From Cornus controversa (Eukaryota; Streptophyta; Magnoliopsida; Cornales; Cornaceae): a DNA stretch of 64,000 bases. Every line of letters begins with the position of its first letter. The first letter of the stretch is position 1. The stretch lies in contig CM048845.1 in NCBI GenBank assembly GCA_026545225.1, forward strand, positions 122,639,033-122,703,032, written 5' to 3'. Under the pieces are notes generated by a model. That model ran no database searches and was not told the DNA's origin. It saw only the letters and a program-made list of their open reading frames with translations. The position numbers and the translations under genes are program-made. This document shows positions 1 to 11,677 of the stretch, piece by piece.

Positions 1-700
1 CCTATCTTTTCAATCTGTCTTCTCACCCCTTTCATCTGTCCTCTCATTTCCTTCTTCCAGCCTCATCTATTGTTCTGTCTTCTCATCTTCTGCTTTCTTT
101 CTGTCTTGCATCAAATTGGTATCATAGCAATCTGGTCCTACATACAAACAGTGCTCTGATACAAAAACTGATGCAGGCCAAACTGTGACACCAAATTAAT
201 GTAGGACCAATGAAAGCAGGGGATGAAAAGACAGAAGATGAGATGAGGCTGGAAGAGTGAGAGAGATGAAGACAAACGAATGGAGTGTGAAGACAGATTG
301 AAAAGATAGGTTGGATAGACTGAAGGGTTGAGAAAAGCAAGAATGATAAAGGAGAAGAAAACAAAAGAGAGAATTCTTAAACCACGATAATATTTCAATA
401 ATCAAAGCTGAATTATTTGATTACATATGGGCCTTTATATAGGCACAATATTAAGCAAACCCTAATAAATTACCCTAAGATATAAAAATACCAAAATAAC
501 CATAAAACTAAAACAATGTCAAAATAATAAAAATTGACCCTGATTACATCAAAATCCCTAATTTCATCTTTTTTTGCCCCTTCTCCAAGAGTAAAGGCAA
601 ATCATGTACGGTTCATGCATGCGAATCACGACTTGTTCTCCATCAAGTTGGTCTCGAGTCCTTGTCTTTTCAGTACTGGTCAAGTATAGACTTATTGGAT
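1..700 (-). mobile_element. Rearranged LTR-retrotransposon remnant with an inverted repeat
   Basis: Bases 1-143 and 310-201 form an imperfect inverted repeat: both arms read CCTATCTTTTCAATCTGTCTTC inward in shortened form and both reach GGTCCTACA. On the minus strand the right arm ends in GGTCCTACA near base 202 and is followed by TTTGGTGTCACAG, which resembles a tRNA primer-binding site. A second such site, TTGGTATCATAGCA, lies on the plus strand near 117-130. On the minus strand a TATA-like box (CCTATATAAAGGC, about 432-444) precedes an R/U5-like stretch. I infer an LTR oriented on the minus strand with a partial inverted copy beside it. The outer limit near 700 is approximate and no target-site duplication was found. 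Confidence 0.45.
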
Positions 701-2070
701 ATATTAAAGAAGAGGTCCAATTGCCATTATTCTAAGCTAATGATATAGTTTTAATTAACAAACTAATGTACCCATTCAAGCAGCCACTTGTAAAAATAAC
801 GCCAAAACTTATGTAAGTACCCAATCTACACCTCCGAGCACCCCTCATTGGCAAGCTAATGGTGTTTTCTTCAAAGAATGCTTTCAAATTGAAAACCTCT
901 AAGATTAGCACAAGGTAGAATGGAAATAATTTTAGTAATACTAGGAGAAATGAAATAACATCAATCATAAGATACCCAAAAGTGACAATTTCCACCATCT
1001 TTGATGGGTGGTTGTCCATAATATATGGGAGGTTGAGGTGGATATTGCTCGTGGCCTTAGAGTACTCTCAATAAACGAGAGAAATACATTTATATTTTGT
1101 GTTATTATCAAATATTGATCAAATTGGAAAAGAACCATTACACCAACAACAACAACAACAAAAAATCCTTTTTCTACACAAGAATTATTATTTAAAAGAA
1201 AAAAAGGAACTTAGTAACCATATTTTATTCACTTATAAAAAAAAATCATGTTTTATTGTGAATTATATACAACTATTAAAAGACAACATTTTCATAAAGT
1301 GCACATTTTTTAAATTAGGATATCAAGATGAATGACAGGTGGTGCAAAAAAGGAAGAGTAATGCATGATAGCAAACTGTAAGGAGCAATGGGTATCCAAA
1401 ATGAAAAAAGAAAAAGAGAAAAATCATACTTGATGCTTTAAACAATATCAATTTTTGCAACAACAAAGATAATCATGTTAAAATTGTTAGTTACAAAAAA
1501 AACAAGGAGAAAGCCAAAAAGACAATGAATCAAGACAATGGGAAAACACATGATGGCCTACACATAGCACAAGTAAAATACAAGGAAACCTTCAAACAAG
1601 TTTTATACCTCACAATAGCTATTTTAATAATAAAAATATCATAGAACAAATTCCATTTGGCAGTCCTTCATTAGTTTCCCCTCAAGAATACTCTTTATTT
1701 TACAGGTAATGCAGTATAGGGACAATACTCAAATGATTTCTTTTACAGGCAAAAATCCACCAATACAAATTTCAACAACTTCAGAACTAATTCAAAGACT
1801 GCCAAATTTGTTATTTACCCAGCTTTGAAAAAATTAAGCAAGAAAAGTAATAAAAGAGGTTCCTTTGCGATCAAATGAATCACTACAAATTTATTCTTTA
1901 ACAGATCAATGATATTCCATTGTGACATCAATATTCATCTGTAAAGAGAAACCTCTTAATGAACAAGAAGGGAAAAAAGAAAACAAAGGCCTAGGCTTTT
2001 GTGTTGGATAATTGGACCTAAAATATCAAAAAGAAAGTAACAATAAAGAAGCATTCTATACATACAAGAC
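701..2070. other. Intergenic, no gene recognised
   Basis: AT-rich sequence with short open frames only. No protein family, RNA gene or clear element boundary was seen. A purine-rich stretch at about 1380-1520 is low complexity. Confidence 0.5.
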
Positions 2071-3020
2071 TAGACTTGTCCTACGGATTGGATACAGACC
2101 GGATCATGGTCGATCCAAATCCAATAAGCAAAATAGGGGATCCGATCCGATAATCCGATGAATTTTCATTTAATGAATCCATATCCGATACACATATTAT
2201 AAAAATGTCCAATCCGATAATCCGACCCATTTAAAAAGCAAACAATATATTCCCTCTGTTACTCCTCAAAGAAACTAAAACCAAATCTCAGTATGGCATA
2301 ATTTACTGACAATATGTTAATATTTTCCATTTGAAGCCAGAACAAAGAATTTTTTTGTATCACTCATACACTTGGTTCTGTACTCTTTGTTAAAGAACAA
2401 AAATCACCATAAAGAGAAAAGGGATAATAAGAGAGAGGGGAGAAGAAGAAGAGAGGACAAAATGTGAAATAACTTTGTTGTAAAAGATGGAAAATTAGGG
2501 CTTCTAAATGGAGAAGAAGAAAAGGAAGAAGAGAAGGAAAAGGATTGAGAATACTCACTACATGAGGGTTTTGGCAAGAGTTCCATCGGTGCATCCACGA
2601 GCTCCCTTTTCTCTTCATCATTTTTCATGAAAGTAATACGGTACTGGAACTTCATTTTCTTGTGTATTGACTATTGAAGCTTTTAAATTTCTTGTGCATC
2701 GACTATTGAAGCTTTGGTGATATTACTGATATATATAAGGAGAAGTATTATTATGTGGGTGAGAACACCATACTTCTATACACATAAAATTGTGATTGGT
2801 CTTTTACATCAAATCTAGACAAATCTAATGGTTGATATATGATAATATATAAAATCTAAATAATATATATCTAATTTTAATCCGATCAGATCACCATAAA
2901 TCTATATCCAATTTGCTAAGGCATCGTGTTATCAGATTCAGATCATTATCGAATTATTGGATTTGCTACTTAATCCATATCCGGATAAAAGAATCAAAAT
3001 CCGATCCATTGAGAGGTCTA
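2071..3020. mobile_element. Non-autonomous hAT-like DNA transposon, about 950 bp
   Basis: The left end reads TAGACTTGTCCTACGGATTG and the reverse complement of the right end reads TAGACCTCTCAATGGATCGG, so the termini are imperfect inverted repeats. They are flanked by TACAAGAC (2063-2070) and TACAAGAA (3021-3028), an 8-bp target-site duplication with one mismatch. Both subterminal regions are rich in repeated ATCCGAT-type motifs, as is common in plant hAT elements. No transposase is present. The interior holds a pyrimidine/purine-biased segment with a minus-strand open frame (2404-2655) that could be captured host sequence. Assignment to hAT rests on the TSD length and the TAG start. Confidence 0.6.
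2404..2655 (-). other. Possible captured first exon inside the 2071-3020 transposon
   Basis: The minus-strand ORF opens MKFQYRITFMKNDEEKREL and continues to a short proline/cysteine segment. A good 5' splice site, GTGAGT, occurs at about 2560-2555, so coding sequence might stop there and the following serine-rich tail would be intronic. The first ~32 residues have ordinary protein-like composition, unlike the rest. I do not recognise the source gene. It may be a captured exon or a chance open frame. Confidence 0.25.
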
Positions 3021-3028
3021 TACAAGAA

Positions 3029-3665
3029 TCGTGATTTTTTAAATGGAGTTAGACATAGAATAGAAAATCCAAAAGTTCTATAGTGTGTATTGTAGCTTGC
3101 AACAATGACAAAGATTCAATGACTAAAAGCCTTCCCTATCAAATGCACTTCGCAGACAAGTGATCATTCTATTTCCTTTGTTAATATTTTTTTGTATATC
3201 TGCATACAAATAAGATTGCCAAAACCTGTAGTTCTAACCACCATTGTAACAAGAGAGGAGATCCCAAAGCGTCTTGATGAACAATTCAAGTCATGTAAAG
3301 GGAAAAAAGAGAGCCCCACTTTTCAATCCATGGCTTGCATCTTTACTTACCATGATTCCAAAAAGAGACAAAGAACAACACTATATTTACATGAGTAAAA
3401 CAAAATTATTAACATCACAAAGCCCCATAAAGCTTTAAAAGTTTTGCTTTATCTATATAATATTTCCGGTGTATAAGCACCATTACAACCAGATAGACAC
3501 AAAAAGGCACTTTATTGAATAGTGAAAATCAAAGAAAATCGCTCTAGTTACTTAACATTTCATAATTTCACCAATACAACAAACAAAATCATCAAAAGAC
3601 GTCATCAATATAACCAAAAAGATGTGAGTCTTTCTATATGTTATTTACATAGATAAAACATATTA
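3029..3665. other. 3' flank of the RING gene, no separate gene
   Basis: AT-rich sequence downstream of the minus-strand RING-H2 gene, presumably including its 3' UTR in the part next to 3666. Open frames here are short and match nothing recognisable. Confidence 0.45.
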
Positions 3666-5123
3666 TCAAGGTAATAGTTCAAAATTGAATCTGACCTGCA
3701 GATCCTGTAACAGGCCAATACCATCCCTTTGGGTTTTCCTCTGCTCATAATCCGGATCATCCGTGGGCAATTCATACCGACAAACAGGGCACGAATTACG
3801 AATACTCAGCCATGGGACGATGCAGTCCCCATGGTAATGATGTTGGCAAGGAAGCCTCGTCACTTTCTCTTCCACCAAAATCCCATCCTTACAAACAGCA
3901 CAAACAACATTGTTTTCCTTCAATTCTTCCTTCGTTAACACCACTGCCGGAAGATTTTCCACAACAGACTTGGCAGCCGGAGGACTACCCTTCAAAGCAC
4001 TTTCAGTCTGCAAAAATTGACCGAAGAGCGTATCATATTCAGCTGCCAATGTATAATCATCATGAACATCTAAATACGTGACACCACCATCACCATCATT
4101 TTCGAATTGGGAAATTCTATCTAAATTATTAACCGCCAAAAGAACTTCCCATTCTAAATTCCGCACAGCCTCTTCCCCAATACCCGTTTCTTCGTCAATT
4201 GACGTTTCAGAGGATACCGATAATCCTTCAATGCGATCAATGACTGAACTCAAACCTTCTCTGTCATCAACCCTCTCATCCACTTCCTCCCACTCCAATT
4301 CTTCATTGGCGACCCTTTGATCCTCAAATCCAAGACAATCCCAAAAAAGCGGAATATCCGAATCGCCAAGCTGGTCCATGCCCACATCGTGAACGCCAGA
4401 ATCGACATCCACCTCCGAATCCGACTCGGATTCAATTCCAACAACTCGAAGACCGCCTGTGCACGAATCCGCACCACGAATAGAAGCAGATTCATTCGAT
4501 TGAGAGGCAAAAGCAACTGTATCGAATTCGGTGCGAGTACCAAACCCTAACCGTAGATCCTCCGCGTAGTTCGAATCAAATTCACAACTTTCTCCGAAAA
4601 CCCTATAATTAGTATCCAAAAATGAATCTGAAACCGAACCTGGATCATCCACTACGTGTTCTTCGCGAGATTCGAACAAGTCAGTGACGAAATCCATTTG
4701 GTCGTCTCCGTAAAAGCAATTGGGATCGGAAGGTGAATCCGAGTAACCAGATTCAAGATCAGAATCAGAATCAGAATCGTAACAATTGGAATTGTGTGGA
4801 TGGGAGAAGGAGGATACGAAGGAGATATTGGGAGAAGAGAGAGCATCGAAATTGAAGGCGAAGGGGCCTTCGTCTTCGTCGTCGTCGTCATGGTTGTTGT
4901 TCTGAATGAAATCGAGGGTTTTTGAGTGCGAATGTTGTTGTTGTTGTTGTTGTTGTTGATGATGATGATGATGTTCCAATTCTTGCTGTTGGACAACGTT
5001 GGTATGATGAAAAACGTGATGGTCAGAGACCTCCGCCATTTGAGCTTGATGGTTTGAAACTCTGAATGCAACTGAAACCTCATTCGACATGTGAATGTAT
5101 GTGGTATACGTATGTGTGCGCAT
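3666..5123 (-). CDS. RING-H2 E3 ubiquitin-protein ligase (At5g08139-like)
   Basis: Intronless ORF of 485 codons. The C-terminal RING-H2 finger spans about residues 408-448 in the order CxxC, x14, CxH, xxH, xxC, x10, CxxC, with the motif PWLSIRNSCPVCR. Just before it is the PPAAKSVVENLP motif typical of the plant Praja/RING1-like E3 group. All eight zinc ligands are present, so E2-dependent ubiquitin transfer is expected; the substrate is unknown. The long N-terminal half is acidic and probably disordered. A His/Gln tract at about residues 51-68 is encoded by CAT and CAA codon runs (about 4930-4977). The start at 5123 is the longest. The ATG at 5090 (MSNEV) and the one at 5039 (MAEV) are equally or more likely, because the first 11 residues come from alternating purine-pyrimidine sequence that looks like 5' UTR. 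No transmembrane segment or signal peptide is seen. Confidence 0.9.
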   Translation of the reverse strand: MRTHTYTTYIHMSNEVSVAFRVSNHQAQMAEVSDHHVFHHTNVVQQQELEHHHHHQQQQQQQQHSHSKTLDFIQNNNHDDDDEDEGPFAFNFDALSSPNISFVSSFSHPHNSNCYDSDSDSDLESGYSDSPSDPNCFYGDDQMDFVTDLFESREEHVVDDPGSVSDSFLDTNYRVFGESCEFDSNYAEDLRLGFGTRTEFDTVAFASQSNESASIRGADSCTGGLRVVGIESESDSEVDVDSGVHDVGMDQLGDSDIPLFWDCLGFEDQRVANEELEWEEVDERVDDREGLSSVIDRIEGLSVSSETSIDEETGIGEEAVRNLEWEVLLAVNNLDRISQFENDGDGGVTYLDVHDDYTLAAEYDTLFGQFLQTESALKGSPPAAKSVVENLPAVVLTKEELKENNVVCAVCKDGILVEEKVTRLPCQHHYHGDCIVPWLSIRNSCPVCRYELPTDDPDYEQRKTQRDGIGLLQDLQVRFNFELLP

Positions 5124-5674
5124 ATGTTTGTGTCCCTAATTTCGTCGGCCTTTTTCCAACCCTTCTTTAAGAGGAAAGTAGTGTTGTTTTGACGCCTTGT
5201 TTCGTGTTGGTGGGTGAAGAGAAATGAGTGTTCAGTTAAAAATAATTAATTACCTTAGCACCCGTAAAAACTACCAATCCGGAAAAAAAAAATTAGTAAA
5301 TATCATCTATTTTTTTTGAGTTAAAATAATACACAGCTCTCATCTACATTTTATAATTTTACCTACTTCTCTTGAGATTTTATTCCGAATAACGCACTCT
5401 TTTCTTCCGTTACAGCAACTGACGTAGTCAAAGAGAATCTGCTTATGTCAACCACAGTAAACAAGTAAAAGGTTTATTTTGTCCCTATGACGCATCAAAT
5501 GACTCTTTTAACTTGTTGACCAACTAAATTTTACTTATATACCATTATGCATATTTACCACAATGCCCTTACCTTTGGTTACACATATACCTAACCTAGA
5601 GACCCATTTGGCCATTCTTATCTCTCTCGTTCCAACCATAGTAGCAGTTTTCTCTCTCTTTCTCCCCCCTTTGC
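5124..5674. other. Divergent upstream region between the RING gene and the MULE
   Basis: Holds the presumed RING promoter and 5' UTR (minus strand) next to 5124, then the left part of the Mutator-like element, whose exact outer end I could not fix. A T-rich, CT-rich leader (about 5620-5675, TCTCTCTCTTTCTCCC) precedes the GRF ORF on the plus strand. No terminal inverted repeat could be matched with confidence to the right side near 15.7 kb. Confidence 0.4.
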
Positions 5675-6106
5675 TTGCATAATATTAGGGTTTTTGAAGA
5701 TATCATTATGAAACTAAAGATGGAGTTTTCTAGTAGACATGCTAACCATGGTAGGGATCTAAGGTACAAAGAAATCTTCTGTCGTTGTGGTAGTGTGGCT
5801 GAAATTAGGGTTACCAATACCAATGAGAACAACAACAAAGGAAGGTTATATTATATGTGCTCCAATAGATCTTGCATTAAGTGGAAATAAGAATAGTGTA
5901 ATCCAATTGATGATGACTTGGAAACTTTATCAATCAATGAAGCAACCTCTTCTTTGAACCAACCTATGATGGATGCACATGCTATATTGACCCGTGTGGC
6001 AGTGGTTAAAGCAAACTCTTCTTCTTTGAAAATTTTGGGCATTGCATGCATGTTGTTGTCTTTCATGTCTTTTTTTATTTTCCTAACTTCTATTAGTAAG
6101 GATTAG
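5675..6106 (+). pseudogene. GRF-type zinc-finger / membrane ORF (At4g04775-like), broken by two stops
   Basis: The ORF runs 71 codons to a TAA at 5888; a TAG follows at 5894, and the same frame then continues to 6106. The first part holds a GRF-like zinc finger: CRCGSVAEIRVTNT, then NKGRLYYMCSN and CIKW, with Cys/Cys/Cys/Cys ligand spacing as in GRF fingers. After a short acidic linker, the C-terminal part has a hydrophobic span (LKILGIACMLLSFMSFFIFL) that should cross a membrane. Finger plus C-terminal transmembrane segment is the layout of the plant At4g04775-like family, whose function is not established. It sits inside a MULE, convergent to the transposase, so I infer it is or was an element-borne gene. 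The two stops 6 nt apart make this copy non-functional unless they are read through or spliced out. Confidence 0.6.
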
Positions 6107-6752
6107 TGGAAGGGAGATGTTGTAGTTCATGTCTGTTTTGATTCCCTAACTTGGGAATAGTTATGTATGTCTAGTCATTAACCTTTAGTTATGTATTTAT
6201 GGTGATAAACCTTTTGTTTGTTTTGTGTATTATATTATGAACCTTTTACAATTAATTAAGGTTATGCAGCAATATGTATTTATGGTCATGAACATTTTGT
6301 AATTAATTTCATGCATTCCTATAGTGTCCATTCTGCAATTAATTGCAATGTGTCTCAATACCAGGAATATCATGCATCTGCAACTAACTTAATATAAAGG
6401 ACAAAAACATAACAAATGGACAACTGACTTAATATAATGCATTTGCAAAAACACAACTAATTGAATATCACGCATCTGCAAAAACATTAAAAATGTAAAA
6501 ACTATCCAAAAATAACTGTTTAATAAAGTAGACAAAAACACACAAACATTCATCAAAGTTAAGCTACAAGCCTACCCAAAAACACAAACCAAACTACAAA
6601 AACCCCTCCTCCAAAATACCCAAACAGCCCAAACAGTTTTATGTTGCAAACTACCCAAAAATAAATAACATTGTTTACAACTGGTGTATGCCTTGATTTG
6701 ATGTACTATATTGATTTTGAGATCCTCCTATCCCTCTTCCCCTAGCTCCTAG
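6107..6752. other. AT-rich gap between the two convergent MULE genes
   Basis: Short repeated phrases such as TATGTATTTATGGT and CATCTGCAA recur within a few hundred bases. It lies between the 3' ends of two convergent element genes, where termination signals would be expected. Nothing coding was seen. Confidence 0.4.
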
Positions 6753-8618
6753 TTAGCCAAATACAGGTATGAATCTCCCTCTCCCCATAGCAGGTTGTGA
6801 TGAGCTGCGTCTTCCTCTTTGTGGTGGCACTGAGTTACCCCTTTCTCTGAGTGAAGATGCAGTCCCTCTCCCTCCTTGCACATTTGATGGAGCTGCAATG
6901 TTTCTACTTCCTCTTCCTCTTCCATATGTGAATGCAAAACCTCTTCCTCCTTATGTGTTTGATGGAGTTGCACTGCTTCCCCTTCCTCTTCCTCTTCCTC
7001 TTCCATGTGTGATTGCAACCCCTCTTCTTCCTTGTACATTTGATGGAGGTGCAGCCCCTCTTTCTCTCTATGCATTTGATGAAGTTGTTGTCCCTCTTCC
7101 TCCAATAACATTTGGTTTGCCTGCATCCCCTCTTCTTCTATGTGCATATGGTGGAGCTATAGTCTCTCTCCCTCTCTATGCATATGGCTGAGTTACAGTC
7201 CCTTTCCCTCTCTGTGGTGGGACTAAGCTCCCCCTTCCATGTGTGTCATTTTGTGACTATCACAAATAACAAAAAGAAATATGTCAAAAAAATTGTCAAA
7301 TGATTTGATAACAAGTTAGAAACCAACTCCATTTACTTGTTGGGTGACACATGGCTCTGATTGGGATACCCATGCACTTCCTATTCCTCTTCTAGCTTAT
7401 TGTGCCTAACATAACAGTAATACATTTGTTATTAACTGATTCATAAAAAATAGATATCATGCCAAAAAAAAAATTAAATTCATATCACATGTTCCTTTCT
7501 AGTTAGAGTTCTTTGACAAGTTCTTTTGTTATGCCCAAACCTTTAGCAAAGTGTGCATGCAAGAGTGAAACTCCTTCTACACAAACTAATACTTGGGGCA
7601 ACTTCATTAACATCTCTTCTTTTATTTTTCCTAGACCTTCCAAATAATTTTCCAGGAAGAGGAGGATCCAATAGTATTCCAGTATATGGCTGCCACAATA
7701 TTTGGTCAAGTATAAGATATATCATTTATTCATATGTCTTCATATATGTCTCAACAGTATAACATAAATCACAGTAAGTCTCAATATTATCATTGGTGTA
7801 ATATATTGCAGCTACTGCATGCTTACAAGGTAGGCCTGAGATTTTCCAACCATGACAGTCACATGTTCTGTCATTCAAATTGATGATATGCCTAAAAGAC
7901 TCATCCATTACCTCAACCCCCCCACCCCCCCACCTACAACCCTCACATTATATGTCCCTCTCTCAACAATTAGCTTATTTAATTGCTTCCTAATGTTTGG
8001 TGTAACCACACCATTCTAGCTACAACCCACTTAGTACCTCTTTTGAAATCTTTCCAAAAGTTTTGCTATAATCCTATCTAAGCATGAAAGTAAAGGCATT
8101 ATCCTAAGATCACCAACCCAATTGTTAAAACTCTCACTTATGTTGTTCGTTACATGATCATTCCTCACACTTGAATTAAATGCATGCCTAGACCAAGCTG
8201 ACAATTAAAAGTTATTCATGAGCCACTCATGAGCTCTAAGATCCAAGTTTCTCATTTGATCCATTGTCTCTTCAAATTTATATAACTTATAGTCTATAGC
8301 AGCCTTCTAAAAGTTTTTCCTTAACATGAACCCACCATGTTTTCTCTTAAATGCATTGTACAAATGCTTACAGTACAATCTATGAGTTGTCTGGAGAATG
8401 GTTTCTACAATTGTTTGGTCAAGGCCCTAACATATTTAACAAACTTAATTAAACAACATAAATATAATTTAGGACAATAATTGATTTTAAAAAATATAAT
8501 TTTGATTTACCTTTTGCATGTCTGATATGATGGTCCAAGGCTTGGAAAGTGCACCTGCTTCAATTACAGTGCTCAAGTGTTATAGAAAAAATATTCAACT
8601 GTCATTCCTCTCACTTTC

Positions 8619-11098
8619 TGTCACGCCCCTAAATTCGAGTCACCGGAATCCCCATTCCCGGGTCTAAATTTCGAGAGTGAATTCATTTATTTAACCACAT
8701 AGACTATCCCAAAACTTTACAACTACAGAAGCTAACCATACACACATGATTACATATGCGTATACTCATCACTACTTATCCCCACAGGCCCCACATTGGT
8801 CTATACATTTGTACATGTCCGTCCTCAATCCAAAATTTATGAAATTTCAAACCAGCCCTGTTTCGGTCGGCTAAAACCTGGATTCAGCTGACCCAATACA
8901 CAAGAATTCAATATATTTCAGATCAGTTAGTCGAGTGGAGAGTAGTTTTGGTCAGCTGAAAGGATGTTTTCGACTAGCTAAAACCCTTCTATGGTGGACC
9001 GAAACAGGTGCCCATTTCAAAATCTCTCGGGATCTCACATTTTTGGTTGGCCAATACAGTTCTATTAGGCAACCGAAACTCCCCAGAATGTTTAAAACCT
9101 GTTCAACTCAAGTCCAAATACATTTCATAGTTTCATACATTCATACACAACTCTAAACATGGATAAAACTCAACAAACCACACATCACATAAATACAATC
9201 TAAAAACATATTTTTTATACATGTTTTCTCAAGTCCTCAATACCTAAAAACATAGGTTGAAAACATACAACTCCCCATACATCTATATACACAAGTTTTC
9301 ATCCATAATTACATGTCATTTAAATCATTTTAACATGCCACAAGCTAGCATAGATAGCAATACATGTAATATCCAAAATAACTCAAAAATGTTACCGAGT
9401 GCTCCACGTGGCTACTCAAGTCCCATCCACCACCGGTGCCTTATCTGTAAAAAGGTTTGGGGGAGAGGGGTGAGTAAAACAACTAGCTCAGTAGAAATGC
9501 TCCAATCCACCTAAGCACTGACCCGACACCAACCTAGATGATATGCAATCATCATATCGTTCCTCTACATGACATTTCAATGTTTACATGTCAACTTAAT
9601 TCAATACAACTCATATATGTATTTAACACATTCATCATACTTAACAGTTAAACACATAAGCATCTTTAGATTGACATCTTTTTCGGTCATAATCCGATAC
9701 TTATGCATAATTTGTCATCTCTGACGATCATATAGGGTTGGTCAACTTCGATGACACTCGTATGATTGGGCAACTCTGAAGATCATACATTCTTGGCAAA
9801 ATATTAGTCTTGTCAATGTGATTAGACAACTCCGACAATCATCATATCGTGGTATAATTGGGCATCTCAGACGATCAAATCATTGTAGATATTTTATGAC
9901 TTTCATAACATGGTTAGACAACTCTGAATCTCGTGTATGACTCACTTGGACAAAACTTTGATTCCTATATGCACATTAGGCAACATATAACACATAACAT
10001 ATTTCTCATGCTCTCCTACATACATTCATGCTTTGTAGTAATTCTAGCATATACTATATTCTCACATACCACATATATACACCTATATGCCCATGTCATA
10101 CATATATCTCATACGTGTACACAATTCCACATATATCAATCATATATTCACAATTCTATACAAATAACATGTATAAGCTCACAACCGTCATATATCACAA
10201 TATGAACAACATTAACTTACATTAAACCATAATAAAAGAGAAGGAACATAATACACAATCCCACCATTTTCCCATACATGTTAAACTCAACCAAATTCTC
10301 CCAAACTCACCAATACCTATAAATCAATGATTAAGAAAAAAGAAACACCCCTGCCTCAAATCCAAACTTTTTCTAGCAAAACTCTAGAAATCACCAAGTT
10401 TCAAACTCCACCAAATTAAACTTCCTTTCCGTAGGATTGTAGATCGGAACAAAGAGAACAACTCTTCCTTCTTGGACAAGACCTGAATCCAAGCTTCAAT
10501 CTCACTCAATTTTTGAAAATTTTCAAAACGGAACTTTGAACCGACCAACTCGAAGAGGAAGGCAAGGAGAACAACTTTCTCTCTTAGAGCAAATTTCAAA
10601 TCTCACTCTAAGACCTTCAAAATGAAGAAAGAAAATGAAGAAGATAAAAGCTTAAGAAAGACAATAATGGCTGACTATCTCTTCTTCAAATCTGCCCAGC
10701 AATATACCCTTAAGAGTATTAATAATAAACTAGGTGTAAAATGACCATATTACCCCCAAGTCATTTAATGTACTTTTCGTACTCTGTTTTCGATTTCGAA
10801 AGTGGTTACGGCTTCGAAATCACTTCCTTAACTCTTAAAAAGTTTCAAATATTCTAAAACCAAAAATAATTTTTTTTCAAAAAAAATTCGATTTCCCGGG
10901 CCCACCTGACCCTTGTCTGGGGCCCTGTCGATTCGAAAATCTCAAATTTTTTCAAACGCTTTCAAAACTTTCCTGAACCTCTAAAGAAGTTCCCAAACAT
11001 ATTTTTCACATTCAAAACATACATAACATCATTTAAAATCCATTTATAACAAAAATGATGAATAAAAAAATCGGTCAAAATTAGACCCGGTCTTTACA
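8619..11098 (-). mobile_element. Solo LTR 1, about 2.48 kb, inside the MULE transposase
   Basis: Bounded by TGTCACGCCCCT and GGTCTTTACA, giving TG...CA ends. Flanks are CTTTC (8614-8618) and CTCTC (11099-11103), a 5-bp duplication with one mismatch. Dropping the LTR and one flank copy joins the MULE motifs FAVVE and SERNDS in one frame, which confirms the boundaries. The minus strand ends in GGGGCGTGACA, the usual U5 end of many plant Ty3 LTRs, so minus orientation is inferred. Internal imperfect repeats: a (G)GTC(A/G)GCTGAAA-like motif around 8860-9070 and a GACGATCAT motif about every 55 bp at 9723-9876. No gag-pol was seen. The ends are nearly identical to solo LTR 2. Confidence 0.8.
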
Positions 11099-11677
11099 CT
11101 CTCCACCACAGCAAATGGCACAGGAAATAAAGCATTATTGGCATCCAAAACAATGGCTGCCAATAGTACACCACCATATGGTCCCTTCAAATGGCAGCCA
11201 TCAACTCAAAAAATGGTCTGCAACCCAACTTGAATCCAGTTCTCATTACTTCAAATGAAATAAATATTCTTCTAAATATTAGATTCAAAGTAAAATCAGG
11301 TTGCCAATGGTTGAACTTAACTAATCTGCCTGGATTAGATTTTCTTATTTCATTTGCATATTGGAGCAGTAACCCATAGGAGACAGTATGACTGCCTTTA
11401 ACTTCATCCATTACTTTTCTCTTTGTCTTATACAACTTCATCTTTTTTAGTTAAAGTCCATGATTTGACTTAAGTGCCACTTTCAATCCCTTCACAGTCA
11501 ACTATAGATTCTCTTTAAACCTATCAACATACTTATTAGCTATCCACTTGGAATCTGACTCTGGATTGTCAGTGTCTGTAAATCTAACACAATTATGTGT
11601 GTGAACTTAATCATATATGTCATATTATATGGGAGAGGTGAAGCATGTATCCTCCATGGGTAGCCTACTATGCTACA

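Noticed and set aside
732-1019. 95-codon hydrophobic minus-strand ORF
   Set aside because: AT-rich spacer; hydrophobicity follows from T-rich codons, and no homologous motif was seen.
6749-7147. Minus-strand ORF rich in Glu and His (EEE/HLHQM repeats)
   Set aside because: It is the wrong frame of the Arg-Gly-rich MULE tail; the correct frame reads GRGRGRG and ends IPVFG.
9257-10225. Several ORFs of 65-90 codons in solo LTR 1
   Set aside because: They lie in an LTR that has no coding function in this class.
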